A stretch of 64,000 nt of DNA from an uncultured Oscillospiraceae bacterium. GTDB lineage: Bacteria > Bacillota > Clostridia > Oscillospirales > Oscillospiraceae. Each line of letters starts with the position of its first letter. Position 1 is the first letter of the stretch. The DNA is taken from contig CAKTHQ010000006.1 of assembly GCA_934565415.1 (NCBI GenBank), positions 1 to 64,000 on the forward strand. The letters are read 5' to 3'. Shown here piece by piece: positions 17,230 to 25,755 of this stretch. The position numbers and the translations under genes are program-made. The notes under the pieces were generated by a model that was given only the letters and a program-made list of their open reading frames with translations, ran no database searches and was not told the DNA's origin.

Positions 17230-17763
17230 ATGAAAAAACAGGAACTTTTGCGGATGGGCAAGCTTTTGCTGACGCCTGTGATTATGATTTTGCTGGGACT
17301 TCTGCTGGTGGTGCGGCCGGATTCGGCCTCCGCCCTGGTGGGGCGGATTGTCGGCGGTATCCTGGCTTTGATTGGGGCGGGGCTTATTCTGGAAACTCTG
17401 TTCTGGAAGGATGCCAGCACCGGTAAAATCCTGTTTGCGGCGGTGACCCTGGCTATGGGGGTGTGGCTCCTGCGGAACCCCCTGCGGCTGGCGGCCACCA
17501 TCGGGCGGATTGCCGGACTGATGATCCTGATCCGCGGGGTTCAGGACATTGTCAATGCTTCCCGGTGGAAATGCAGTATGCGCTTTGCCGTGATTGCCTG
17601 CCTGGTGGGGGCGGTGCTCATTGTGCTGCCGATGACTACCTCCCGGATTGTAATGGTCCTGCTGGGGCTGCTCGTGATGGTGCTGGGCGGGCTTATGGCC
17701 TGGGATCGGCTGAAATTCGGCAAGCTCCTGCCGGACGGAGAAGGGAACATTATCGACGTATGA
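17230..17763 (+). CDS. HdeD/DUF308-like membrane protein
   Basis: A 177-residue protein composed almost wholly of six hydrophobic segments, arranged as two to three similar halves (LLGLLLVVRPDSASALVGRI and TLAMGVWLLRNPLRLAATI). This is the pattern of the HdeD/DUF308 family. The function is unknown in most bacteria. I start at the ATG at 17230, with AAAGGCGG upstream, rather than an in-frame GTG at 17203. Its stop codon overlaps the start of the phosphopantetheinyl transferase gene. Confidence 0.75.
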   Translation: MKKQELLRMGKLLLTPVIMILLGLLLVVRPDSASALVGRIVGGILALIGAGLILETLFWKDASTGKILFAAVTLAMGVWLLRNPLRLAATIGRIAGLMILIRGVQDIVNASRWKCSMRFAVIACLVGAVLIVLPMTTSRIVMVLLGLLVMVLGGLMAWDRLKFGKLLPDGEGNIIDV

Positions 17764-18233
17764 TGCGGCTTGCCCTTTGCAGGCTCTCCGGCCGCAGCGG
17801 CCATGCCGCCGGACGGGAGCTGCTGGCCCGGCTCTACCGGGAGGAGACAGGGGAGCCGCTGCCAACCATCCACATTTCCCGTACAGGCTGCCCCTATTTC
17901 CCGGGCAGCCCTTACCGTTTTTCCATTGCCCACACCCACCGCCATGCAGTCTGCGTCCTGTCTACCCGCCCGGTGGGCATCGATGCCGAGGAGCTGGACA
18001 GGCCCGTGAATCTTCGCCTGGCAAAACGGATTTTATCCGGCAGCGAGTATGCCCAGTTTGAGCAGGCGCCGGACAAGCAAAAGGCCATGCTGAAATTCTG
18101 GGTTTTAAAAGAGGCCCGGGTGAAGCTGACGGGGCGTGGCTTACAGGGCTTCCCCAATAACACCGCCTTTTCCCTGGAGGACCCCAGAGTCTGGGAATGG
18201 GACGGGTGCCTCATTGGGATGATCGTAGAATAG
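17760..18233 (+). CDS. 4'-phosphopantetheinyl transferase (Sfp-type superfamily)
   Basis: A 157-residue enzyme expected to attach phosphopantetheine to a carrier protein. The two superfamily motifs are present: GIDAEELDR, with Mg-binding Asp and Glu, and FWVLKEARVKLTG, with the W-x-x-KEA core. It is shorter than Sfp (about 220 residues) because the N-terminal half is reduced. The ATG overlaps the previous stop codon (ATGATG at 17760). No polyketide or peptide synthetase gene is in the window, so its carrier protein is elsewhere. Confidence 0.86.
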   Translation: MMRLALCRLSGRSGHAAGRELLARLYREETGEPLPTIHISRTGCPYFPGSPYRFSIAHTHRHAVCVLSTRPVGIDAEELDRPVNLRLAKRILSGSEYAQFEQAPDKQKAMLKFWVLKEARVKLTGRGLQGFPNNTAFSLEDPRVWEWDGCLIGMIVE

Positions 18234-18241
18234 AAAAATCC

Positions 18242-18275
18242 CCTTTCCCCTCCACGCAGGAGGGGGAAGGTTTTT
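18242..18275 (+). terminator. Terminator after the phosphopantetheinyl transferase gene
   Basis: CCTTTCCCCTCC and GGAGGGGGAAGG form a 12-bp stem (one G-T pair) around ACGCA, followed by TTTTT. The stem resembles the hairpins at 181-201 and 62069-62094. Confidence 0.85.
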
Positions 18276-18309
18276 GCTACCTATAGATAAACCAGAAAGG
18301 AAACACACT

Positions 18310-19074
18310 ATGCTCTTTGATACCCACGCCCATATGGATGACCGGGCTTTTGACCTGGACCGGGAGGAGCTTCTGGCCGCATTTCCGGAGCAGGGCATTG
18401 GCCTGTTGGTAAACCCCGGCTGCAGCCTGGCTTCTTCCAAAGCGGCCTGCGAGCTTGCGAAAAAATACGGTTTTGTGTATGCCGCCGTAGGTTCCCATCC
18501 GGATGCTGCGGACGAGGTGGACGAAAGCTGCATCGATGCCTATCGGGAAATGTGCCGGGAAAACGACAGGATCGTGGCCATTGGAGAAATCGGCCTGGAC
18601 TACCACTACGAGGACATCCCCCGGGACATCCAGCAGAAGGCCTTCCGGATGCAGATGGCGCTGGCCAGGGAATTGAATCTGCCGGTGATTGTCCACGAGC
18701 GGGAGGCCCACGAGGACGGAATGAAAATCGTAGACGGGTATCCGGAAGTTACCGGGGTGTTCCACTGCTATTCCGGCTCTGCGGAAATGGCCAAGATACT
18801 GGTAAAAAAGGGCTGGTATGTGGGCTTTACCGGTGTGCTGACCTTTAAAAATGCCCGCCGGGCCCTGGAAGCGGCGGCGGCGGTGCCCAGGGACCGGGTG
18901 GTGATCGAGACGGACTGCCCCTATATGTCCCCGGAGCCCTTCCGGGGGCAGCGCAACGACCCAAGAAAGCTCTACCGGATGGCAGAGGCGCTGGCGGCCC
19001 TTTGGGGCGTGACGCCGGAGGAGGCCCAGAGGATCACCTTTGAAAACGGAAAGCGGCTGTATCGGATAAAATAA
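18310..19074 (+). CDS. TatD family metal-dependent DNase
   Basis: A 254-residue TIM-barrel metallohydrolase. Metal ligands are visible in FDTHAHMD, the GEIGLDYHY Glu, VIVHEREA, FHCYSG and IETDCPYM. AAAGGAAA with good spacing marks the ATG at 18310. TatD proteins act as 3'-5' exonucleases and are often linked with DNA repair. It is followed after 16 bases by a TetR-type gene. Confidence 0.92.
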   Translation: MLFDTHAHMDDRAFDLDREELLAAFPEQGIGLLVNPGCSLASSKAACELAKKYGFVYAAVGSHPDAADEVDESCIDAYREMCRENDRIVAIGEIGLDYHYEDIPRDIQQKAFRMQMALARELNLPVIVHEREAHEDGMKIVDGYPEVTGVFHCYSGSAEMAKILVKKGWYVGFTGVLTFKNARRALEAAAAVPRDRVVIETDCPYMSPEPFRGQRNDPRKLYRMAEALAALWGVTPEEAQRITFENGKRLYRIK

Positions 19075-19090
19075 ACAAAAGGAGGCCCAT

Positions 19091-19648
19091 ATGTCACAAT
19101 TCACCAAGCGGGCGCTGGAGGAATCCCTGAAGCATCTGCTTCTGAAGAAGCCCTTGAACAAAATCACCATCAACGACATCACCGAGGACTGCGGCATCAA
19201 CCGGATGACCTTCTATTACCACTTTAAGGACATTTACGACCTGGTGGAATGGTCCTGCCTGGAGGATGCCCAGCGGGCCCTGGACGGGAAAAAGACCTAC
19301 GACAGCTGGCAGCGGGGCTTTGTACAGATTTTCAAAGCGGTGCTGGAGAACAAGCCCTTTATTATGAACGTTTACCGCTGCGTCAGCCGGGAGCAGGTGG
19401 AGCGGTACCTGCAGCCCCTGACGGACCAGCTCATTATGGGCGTCATTGAAGAGCTGTCCCGGGGGATGGTTGTCCGGGAGGAGGACAAGGCCTTTATTGC
19501 CCGGGTCTACTCCTACGCCTTTGTGGGGCTCATGCTGGACTGGATTAAGGACGATATGCGCGCCGAACCGGAAACCTTGGTAAAGCGGTTTGCCCTGGTG
19601 ATTCACGACGATCTGGCTGCTGCCCTGAACCGGTTCCGGGTGGGATAA
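19091..19648 (+). CDS. TetR/AcrR family transcriptional regulator
   Basis: A 185-residue protein. Residues 1-55 form the DNA-binding part, with KKPLNKITINDITEDCGINR then MTFYYHFKDIYDL. The C-terminal part fits the DhaS-like TetR_C_8 type. It lies just upstream of the oleate hydratase gene in the same direction, separated by a terminator. Control of that gene in response to unsaturated fatty acid is plausible but unproven. AAAGGAGG precedes the ATG. Confidence 0.86.
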   Translation: MSQFTKRALEESLKHLLLKKPLNKITINDITEDCGINRMTFYYHFKDIYDLVEWSCLEDAQRALDGKKTYDSWQRGFVQIFKAVLENKPFIMNVYRCVSREQVERYLQPLTDQLIMGVIEELSRGMVVREEDKAFIARVYSYAFVGLMLDWIKDDMRAEPETLVKRFALVIHDDLAAALNRFRVG

Positions 19649-19664
19649 TTTATCACATTCGCCT

Positions 19665-19695
19665 CCCTGATGGACTTTCCATCAGGGGGATTTTT
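19665..19695 (+). terminator. Terminator after the TetR gene
   Basis: CCCTGATGG and CCATCAGGG pair over 9 bp with loop ACTTT, followed by GGATTTTT. Confidence 0.8.
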
Positions 19696-19702
19696 CTGTT
19701 CA

Positions 19703-19731
19703 TGGTCAATTTTTCACTTTCGGGGTATACT
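19703..19731 (+). promoter_or_regulatory. Promoter of the oleate hydratase gene
   Basis: TGGTCA (19703-19708), 17-base spacer, TATACT (19726-19731). The weak -35 box may point to activation or to regulation by the adjacent TetR-type protein. Confidence 0.6.
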
Positions 19732-19768
19732 TGGGTCAGAAAGAAAAACAAATACGGAGGTAACGAGT

Positions 19769-21562
19769 ATGTATTATTCTGCCGGAACTTACGAAGCTTT
19801 TGCCCATCCTGAAAAGCCCCAGGGCGTGGACAACAAGTCCGCCTATATCATCGGCACCGGCCTTGCCGGTCTGACCGCCGCCTTCTACCTGGTCCGTGAC
19901 GGCCAGATGAAGGGCGAGCGGGTCCATCTGCTGGAAAAGCTGGACCTGGCCGGCGGCAGCTGCGACGGCCGGAAGGACGTTTCCAAGGGCTTTTATATGC
20001 GGGGCGGCCGGGAAATGGACAACCACTTTGAAGTGATGTGGGATGTGTTCCGGGATGTGCCCAGCATCGAGACTCCCAATGTATCCGTATTGGATGAGTA
20101 CTACTGGCTCAACAAGCACGACCCCAACTACTCCCTGTGCCGGGCCACTGTCAAGTGCGGCCAGGATGCCCACACCGATAAGCAGTTCAAGCTGGACCGG
20201 GAGTCCGCTATGGCCCTGAGCAAGCTCTTTATTACCCCGGAAGCCCAGCTGGAGGGCAAAAAGATTTCCGAGGTGCTGCCGGACTCCTTCTGGGATACCA
20301 ACTTCTGGCTGTACTGGCAGACCATGTTCGCCTTCCAGCGCTGGTCCAGCGCCCTGGAAATGAAGCGGTACCTGTGCCGGTATGTCCACCACATCGACGG
20401 CCTGCCGGACTTTTCCGCCCTGCGCTTTACCAAGTACAACCAGTATGAGAGCATGATTTTGCCCCTGTGCAAGTATCTGGAAAGCAAGGGCGTGCAGATC
20501 GAGTTCGGCATGGATGTAAAGAATGTGGTCATCGACCATGTGGATGGAAAGCAGATTGCCCGGGCCATCGAATATGAGAAGGATGGCCAGAAGCAGACCA
20601 TCGACCTGGTGGAGGACGATCTGGTGTTCATCACCAACGGCTGCTGCACCGATACCTCCTGCTACGGCGATCAGACCCACGCCCCGGACCTGAGCGGCAT
20701 CCACAATGGCTGCGGAGAAAGCTGGGACCTGTGGAAGAACATCGCCGCCCAGGCAGAGCAGGGAGAGTACGGCAACCCCGATGCTTTCTGCTCCGATGTG
20801 GAGGCCACCAACTGGATGAGCGCCACGGTACAGACTAAGGACGAAAAGATCATCCGGCACATTATGGACATCTGCCAGCGGGACCCCAGAGCGGGCAAAG
20901 TCACCACCGGCGGCATCGTTACCGTCAAGGACAGCACCGAGAACTGGTACCTGAGCTGGACCATCAACCGCCAGCCCCAGTTCCGGGCCCAGGATAAGGA
21001 TACGGTGCTGGTGTGGGTATACGCCTTGAACACCAATACCCCCGGCCAGTTTGTAAAGAAGCCCATGCGGGAATGCACCGGCGAGGAGGTCTGCCAGGAG
21101 TGGCTGTACCACATCGGCGTGAATCCGGAGGAGATTCCCACCCTGGCGGAGAATGCCTGCAATACCACTACCTGCTATATGCCCTATATCAACGCCTTCT
21201 TCCAGCCCCGGAAGGAGTCCGACCGGCCTAAGGTTGTGCCGGAGGGCGCCGTAAACTTCGCCTTCATCGGCCAGTTCGCCGAGACCCCCAGAGACACCAT
21301 TTTCACCACGGAGTACTCCATGCGCACCGGCATGGAAAGCGTGTATACTCTGCTGAACGTGGACCGGGCCGTCCCCGAGGTCTGGGGCAGCAAGTACGAT
21401 GTCCGGGAGCTGCTGCGGGCCTGCTACTATGCCATTGACAAAAAGCCCATCTCCCAGGCACCTCTGTCCTTCGCGGAGAAGGAAATGCTGAAAATCCTGG
21501 TCCGGAAGGTGAGAGGTACCGACCTGGAGCTGCTATTGAAGGATAGCGGCCTCATCGAGTAA
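19769..21562 (+). CDS. ohyA: Oleate hydratase (FAD-dependent, MCRA family)
   Basis: A 597-residue flavoenzyme that adds water to the cis-9 double bond of oleic and related fatty acids. Signatures are YIIGTGLAGLTAAFYLVRDG (FAD binding), the nearby EKLDLAGGSCDG, RGGREMDNHFE, FQRWSSALEMKRYL and the C-terminal GQFAETPRDTIFTTEYSMR. ACGGAGG sits before the ATG at 19769; the longer frame upstream overlaps the promoter. In gut and skin bacteria it detoxifies host unsaturated fatty acids. Its length agrees with the family. Confidence 0.95.
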   Translation: MYYSAGTYEAFAHPEKPQGVDNKSAYIIGTGLAGLTAAFYLVRDGQMKGERVHLLEKLDLAGGSCDGRKDVSKGFYMRGGREMDNHFEVMWDVFRDVPSIETPNVSVLDEYYWLNKHDPNYSLCRATVKCGQDAHTDKQFKLDRESAMALSKLFITPEAQLEGKKISEVLPDSFWDTNFWLYWQTMFAFQRWSSALEMKRYLCRYVHHIDGLPDFSALRFTKYNQYESMILPLCKYLESKGVQIEFGMDVKNVVIDHVDGKQIARAIEYEKDGQKQTIDLVEDDLVFITNGCCTDTSCYGDQTHAPDLSGIHNGCGESWDLWKNIAAQAEQGEYGNPDAFCSDVEATNWMSATVQTKDEKIIRHIMDICQRDPRAGKVTTGGIVTVKDSTENWYLSWTINRQPQFRAQDKDTVLVWVYALNTNTPGQFVKKPMRECTGEEVCQEWLYHIGVNPEEIPTLAENACNTTTCYMPYINAFFQPRKESDRPKVVPEGAVNFAFIGQFAETPRDTIFTTEYSMRTGMESVYTLLNVDRAVPEVWGSKYDVRELLRACYYAIDKKPISQAPLSFAEKEMLKILVRKVRGTDLELLLKDSGLIE

Positions 21563-21575
21563 GATACGCCATTCC

Positions 21576-21600
21576 CCGGAGGCAGTGCCGCTGCCTCCGG
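21576..21600 (+). other. Hairpin after oleate hydratase
   Basis: CCGGAGGCAG and CTGCCTCCGG form a perfect 10-bp stem, without a T run. Together with the longer hairpin at 21623-21690 it may form a double stop or protect the mRNA end. Confidence 0.5.
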
Positions 21601-21622
21601 AGGATAAAAAGCAAAGGATACG

Positions 21623-21690
21623 GAATCGGCACGCCAATGCAGACCGGAGTAAGGACCGGTTTGCGACGGCGTGCCGAATTCTTTTGTATT
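21623..21690 (+). terminator. Long two-tier terminator hairpin
   Basis: The outer stem TCGGCACGCC/GGCGTGCCGA encloses an inner stem GCAGACCGG/CCGGTTTGC with a small internal loop. TTCTTTTGTATTTTT follows. It should end the oleate hydratase transcript. Confidence 0.75.
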
Positions 21691-21787
21691 TTTATGCTGC
21701 CATACTAGACTTATCCTTTAAAATATGCTATTCTATAGCATAACAATACTTCCCGAATGGCGGGAAAGGGGATTGGGGGGTACGGCA

Positions 21788-22444
21788 ATGAAAGAGAATC
21801 CTTTTACGCCGGAGGACCGGCGGCTTCTGGAAAGTTTTTTCCCGATTGCGGAGGGCCTGGGGGCCTATCTGGGCCCCAGCTACGAGGTGGTGATCCACAG
21901 CCTGGAGGACCTGGAGCATTCCGTTGTCAAGATTGTCAATGGGCTGCATACGGGCAGAACCGTGGGGGCTCCCATTACGGACCTGGCCCTGCAAATGCTG
22001 GAAAAGCTGCGGTCCGACAAGCCCCAGACGGACTACCAGGTTTACTTCTGCAAAAACCAGCGGGGGGACCCTATGCGCTCTACCACCATAGCTATCCGGA
22101 ACGCAGGCCGGAAAATAATTGGCCTGCTGTGCATTAACCTCTATTTAAATGCCACAATTACGGAATTTGTATCCGGTTTTCTGCCTCCGGGCAATTCCGT
22201 ATTTACGACGGAGCATTTTGCGGAGAACTCGGCAGAGGCCGTGCGGCAGAAGGTGGCAGAGGCCCGGACCATTGTAGAGGGGAACCCCGGAATTCTGCCC
22301 TCCCTGCGGAACAAGGAGATGATCCGCCTGCTGGAGGGCTGGCACGTTTTTGACCTGAAAAGCGCTATCGACCAGGTGGCGGCGGAACTGGGAATTTCCA
22401 GCCATACCGTTTACTTCCACCTGCGGAATCTATCCAGGAAATGA
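21788..22444 (+). CDS. YheO-type PAS/HTH transcriptional regulator
   Basis: A 218-residue protein with a PAS-like YheO domain (about residues 10-125; FFPIAEGLGAYLGPSYEVVI, MRSTTIAIRNAGRKIIGLLC). A C-terminal DNA-binding domain of the HTH_22 type follows (about residues 165-218; AIDQVAAELGISSHTVYFHL). GGGGGG at suitable spacing supports the ATG at 21788. The family senses an unknown small molecule. No operon partner is adjacent; oleate hydratase lies upstream behind a terminator. Confidence 0.85.
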   Translation: MKENPFTPEDRRLLESFFPIAEGLGAYLGPSYEVVIHSLEDLEHSVVKIVNGLHTGRTVGAPITDLALQMLEKLRSDKPQTDYQVYFCKNQRGDPMRSTTIAIRNAGRKIIGLLCINLYLNATITEFVSGFLPPGNSVFTTEHFAENSAEAVRQKVAEARTIVEGNPGILPSLRNKEMIRLLEGWHVFDLKSAIDQVAAELGISSHTVYFHLRNLSRK

Positions 22445-22448
22445 GTTT

Positions 22449-22476
22449 CGCCCCCGGGCACTTGTACCCGGGGGCG
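22449..22476 (+). other. Strong hairpin after the YheO-type gene
   Basis: CGCCCCCGGG and CCCGGGGGCG form a 10-bp GC stem with an 8-base loop, starting 4 bases after the stop codon. No T run follows; the true terminator is probably at 22501-22548. Confidence 0.6.
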
Positions 22477-22500
22477 CTGCAGCGTTGGTCCTTTACTGAA

Positions 22501-22548
22501 AAATAAGACGGACTCCCGGAAGAAATGGGAATCCGTCTTATTTATTTC
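22501..22548. terminator. Bidirectional terminator between YheO-type and flippase-like genes
   Basis: AATAAGACGGA and TCCGTCTTATT form an 11-bp stem with an inner TCCC/GGGA pairing. T-rich tracts lie on both sides, consistent with convergent transcription. Confidence 0.82.
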
Positions 22549-22576
22549 CAGTGGAAGAGAAGGCTTCGGGGCGGGT

Positions 22577-23587
22577 TTACAGCACAAAATGGGCCACAAC
22601 GGTAAACAGTGCGCTGATGAAAAGCTCTGTATAGTAGCTGAGCCCCCGGCTCAAAACCATGCCGGGGAGCAGCAGGGCTTCTCCGAAAATGGGGTCGAAA
22701 ATGGCCAGGAACAGGGTTTCGCTGATGCCCATGCCCCCGGGAAGAGGCATCATGTCTGCTGCAATGGAGATAACCGCCTGCAGCAGGACAATGGTCACCG
22801 GGGAAATCCCCCGGAGCCCGAAGGCGAGGTACACGAAATAAGTAGAGGAAAACAGGGCAATGCGCTGCAAAAAGGTAATGGCAAATACCTTTCCGACGAC
22901 GGCCTTGTGGGTGCCGAAGAAGGTAGCGGACTGCTCGTATTTCCCGATGGCGGCTTCTGCCCGGTCCCAGAGCTTTTCACTGCCGTGAAGGACATGGAGC
23001 TTTTCCAGCAGCTTCAGCAGCTTCCACAAAATGGCCTTTGCCAAAGAGGTCCGGAATACCAGCAGCAGAAGCAGCCCTACGCATAGGATGTTCAGCCCGA
23101 TGCCGAAATAAAAAATCGGCAGAATATCCATGAGGTACCTGTGGACAAAGCCCTGACCGAACAGAATGATCCCCAAGCCCAAAAGCACCAGAACCGATTT
23201 GTAGGCAATGGTAATGACCATCAGCACCAGGGTGGCAATGGGCAGGGGAATGTTTTTCCGGCGCATATAGTATAGCTGCATGGGCTGACCGCCGGAGGCA
23301 GAGGGGGTAATGCAGTTAAAGAAAAAGCCTACCGTAGAGAACAGAAAGCAGGCTCCCGGGGTGACGGGAATTTCCTGGATTCCAAGGAGGTACCGCAGGG
23401 TAACGGCCTCCCCCCACAGGAAGAGAACCACACAGCCGACTGCCGGGAGCAGCCACACCTTGCGGACTTCACTGAGGGCCTGCATCACTTCCCCCAGATC
23501 CTCTCCGTGGAAGACTCCGTACACAGTCCCGAAAAAAACCACCAGGAGGAACAGGACCTCCCAGATATACTTCTTTTTATTGCCCAT
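22577..23587 (-). CDS. Lysylphosphatidylglycerol synthase TM-region (UPF0104) protein
   Basis: A 336-residue integral membrane protein with about eight hydrophobic segments. It matches the N-terminal flippase-like domain of MprF without the lysyl-transferase domain. Diagnostic stretches are PSASGGQPMQLYYM and DMMPLPGGMGISE near the C-terminal half. Stand-alone members are proposed to move lipids or lipid-linked sugars; this is family knowledge, not proven. It faces the YheO-type gene and is followed upstream by the MATE gene in the same direction. Confidence 0.87.
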   Translation of the reverse strand: MGNKKKYIWEVLFLLVVFFGTVYGVFHGEDLGEVMQALSEVRKVWLLPAVGCVVLFLWGEAVTLRYLLGIQEIPVTPGACFLFSTVGFFFNCITPSASGGQPMQLYYMRRKNIPLPIATLVLMVITIAYKSVLVLLGLGIILFGQGFVHRYLMDILPIFYFGIGLNILCVGLLLLLVFRTSLAKAILWKLLKLLEKLHVLHGSEKLWDRAEAAIGKYEQSATFFGTHKAVVGKVFAITFLQRIALFSSTYFVYLAFGLRGISPVTIVLLQAVISIAADMMPLPGGMGISETLFLAIFDPIFGEALLLPGMVLSRGLSYYTELFISALFTVVAHFVL

Positions 23588-23675
23588 GGCGTAACTCCGA
23601 TATCATTAAAATTTCCAGCGTAGGATACACCAACTTGGGCAGAAACGCAAGTCTTTTTTCGGGGTTCCTAAATTT

Positions 23676-25010
23676 TTAAGAATTGCTCGCTTGGTTCCAG
23701 GGGCCGTTCCGGTAGAAAAGGATGGACATAACGGTAGCGATGATCCAGCCGATGGGCCAGGCGCACCAGATGCCCAGGGTCCCAAAGGGGCCGGACAGCA
23801 CTTCTGCCAGTACCACCCGGAGAATCAGGTCCGTAAAGGTGGCAATCATAAACTGCTTCATAAGCCCGGCGCCCCGGAGGATGCCGTCGGATACCAGCTT
23901 GGCGGATACCACAAAGTAGAAGGGAGACAGCACCCGCAGGAACTGAATGCCTACCTGCATGGCGGTGCTGCTGGAGTCATCCAGGAAGATGTACAGCAGC
24001 TGCTTCCCCACAAAGAAGTACAGCAGTACCAGGGGCAGGCTCAGCATCCATACCAGCTTCAGCCCCGCCCGGAAGCCCTGGCGGACCCGTTCCGGCTTTT
24101 CGGCGCCCATATTCTGGGCGGTGTAGTTGGAAATGCCGTTGCCCAGAGTGGTAAAGGAGGTAATCACCAGGTTATTGAGCTTGACGGAAGCGGAATAACC
24201 GGCCATCACACTGGAGCCAAAGGTATTGATGACACCCTGGATCACAATGTTGCCGAGGGAAATAAAGCTCTGCTGCAAAATACTGGGAATGGCCACAATG
24301 GCGATTTTTTTCAGAAGCGCCCAGGAAAAGACGGCGGGCTTTTTCTCGGTCTCAATGGTCCGGAACCGGCGGAATACTACCACTACGGCCAGAATGCAGC
24401 TGACACCCTGGCACAGGAAGGTGGCCCAGGCCACACCGGCCACGCCCATTTTGAAGGCGGTGACAAAGAGAATATCCACCGCAATGTTGGATAGGGAAGA
24501 AGCGGCCAGGAAATAGAAGGGGGTCTTGGAGTCGCCCAATGCGGAGAAGATGCCGGTGGCCACATTATAGTAAAATACAAAAGGCAGGCCCAGAATGTAA
24601 ATGTCCAGGTACAGCTTGGAGTCCGGCAGAATGTCCTCCGGGGTATGGATCAGCCGCAGCAGATCCGTGCAGCACAGGGTGCCCACCAGCATCAGAAGCA
24701 GACACACCACGCCGCTGGAAATAAGGGTGGTGTATACGGCGGTTTTTAGGTCCGCCATGCGCTTGGCGCCAAAAAGCTGGGAAACGATGACGGAGCAGCC
24801 AATGTTGCAGCCGAAGGCAAAGGCGATAAAAATCAGGGTGATCTCGTAGCTGTTGCCAACGGCGGCCAGGGCGCTTTCGCCCACGAATTTACCTGCTACA
24901 AAGCTGTCGGCCAGGTTGTAAAGCTGCTGGAAAATGATGCTGCCGAACAGCGGCAGACAGAACTTCCACAGCACCGATTCGGGTTTCCCCACGGTTAAGT
25001 CCTTATTCAT
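23676..25010 (-). CDS. MATE family efflux transporter
   Basis: A 444-residue protein with about 12 membrane segments. The two-fold repeat typical of MATE exporters is seen, with LPLFGSIIFQQLYNLADSFVAG at the start and IPSILQQSFISLGNIVIQGV at the start of the second half. It exports a cation-coupled toxic or metabolic compound. The ATG overlaps the end of the cytidylate-kinase-like gene by 8 bases, so the two are translated together. The substrate is unknown. Confidence 0.92.
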   Translation of the reverse strand: MNKDLTVGKPESVLWKFCLPLFGSIIFQQLYNLADSFVAGKFVGESALAAVGNSYEITLIFIAFAFGCNIGCSVIVSQLFGAKRMADLKTAVYTTLISSGVVCLLLMLVGTLCCTDLLRLIHTPEDILPDSKLYLDIYILGLPFVFYYNVATGIFSALGDSKTPFYFLAASSLSNIAVDILFVTAFKMGVAGVAWATFLCQGVSCILAVVVVFRRFRTIETEKKPAVFSWALLKKIAIVAIPSILQQSFISLGNIVIQGVINTFGSSVMAGYSASVKLNNLVITSFTTLGNGISNYTAQNMGAEKPERVRQGFRAGLKLVWMLSLPLVLLYFFVGKQLLYIFLDDSSSTAMQVGIQFLRVLSPFYFVVSAKLVSDGILRGAGLMKQFMIATFTDLILRVVLAEVLSGPFGTLGIWCAWPIGWIIATVMSILFYRNGPWNQASNS

Positions 25011-25632
25011 GGCCGTTTACCCCCAGCTTCTTTTGCAGCAAATACACAATGGCATCGGCGCAGCCCTGGGTGCCCAGGGTGCTGGTGGAGAGCATGGCAT
25101 CGTAGCTTTCCGGCTTGCCCCACTCGGTCATGGCATAGAAGTTAAAATACCGGCGGCGCATCCGGTTGATTTTTTCCATCCGCTCCCGGGCGGCGCGTTC
25201 CGTCAGCCCGTTCCGGGCGGCGATGCGGTCTACGCAGTCGCTTTCCTTGCCGTACAGGAAGACGGACAGCACATTGGGCTTACCGGAAAGGATTGCAGAG
25301 GCGCACCTGCCGATGATGACAGAGGACTCCCGGCCGGAAATGGCCTGAATGGCGCTCTTTTCCGCATTGTAGGCATGGTCACCGGCAAAATAGAAGATAC
25401 CGGACATATCTGCCGTATCCGCAAAGCAGTTCCCGCTGAAGGGCAGAATCACATCCTTCAGGTTTTCGTCGTTCCGCTTCAGGTATTCCTCGTCTATGCC
25501 GCTTTTTCTGGCGGCTTCCTGAATGAGCAGCTTATCATAGCAGGTAACGCCCAGCTTTTTTGCAACCAGCTCGCCCACTTCCCGGCCGCCGCTGCCATAT
25601 TGCCGGCCGATACAGATGGTGTAATTTTCCAT
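25003..25632 (-). CDS. Cytidylate kinase-like family protein
   Basis: A 209-residue P-loop protein (Cytidylate_kin2 type). The nucleotide-binding loop IGRQYGSGGREVGE is at residue 6, followed by YDKLLIQEAARKSG and SSVIIGRCASAIL. AGGAG precedes the ATG at 25632; longer in-frame starts would overlap the promoter. Proteins of this family are widespread in Clostridia, often beside transport genes, and their substrate is not settled. It is co-transcribed with the MATE exporter. Confidence 0.85.
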   Translation of the reverse strand: MENYTICIGRQYGSGGREVGELVAKKLGVTCYDKLLIQEAARKSGIDEEYLKRNDENLKDVILPFSGNCFADTADMSGIFYFAGDHAYNAEKSAIQAISGRESSVIIGRCASAILSGKPNVLSVFLYGKESDCVDRIAARNGLTERAARERMEKINRMRRRYFNFYAMTEWGKPESYDAMLSTSTLGTQGCADAIVYLLQKKLGVNGHE

Positions 25633-25676
25633 TTTGCATTCCTCCCGGAATTTCATTGATTTTCCCAAACGGATAT

Positions 25677-25705
25677 AGTATAATGCGAGGCGCACAATAT
25701 GTAAA
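25677..25705 (-). promoter_or_regulatory. Promoter of the kinase-MATE operon
   Basis: On the minus strand TTTACA (25700-25705), 17-base spacer, TATACT (25677-25682). It directly abuts the palindrome at 25706-25718. Confidence 0.78.
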
Positions 25706-25718
25706 ATCAATCATTGAT
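25706..25718. promoter_or_regulatory. LysR-type palindrome in the divergent region
   Basis: ATCAATCATTGAT is a perfect 13-base palindrome with the T-N11-A spacing style of LysR boxes. It lies immediately upstream of the kinase-MATE promoter and 38 bases before the LysR start, so the LysR protein may control both directions. Confidence 0.55.
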
Positions 25719-25755
25719 ATTGCACATATAAAGATTTTATATGGAGGGGCCTGCT

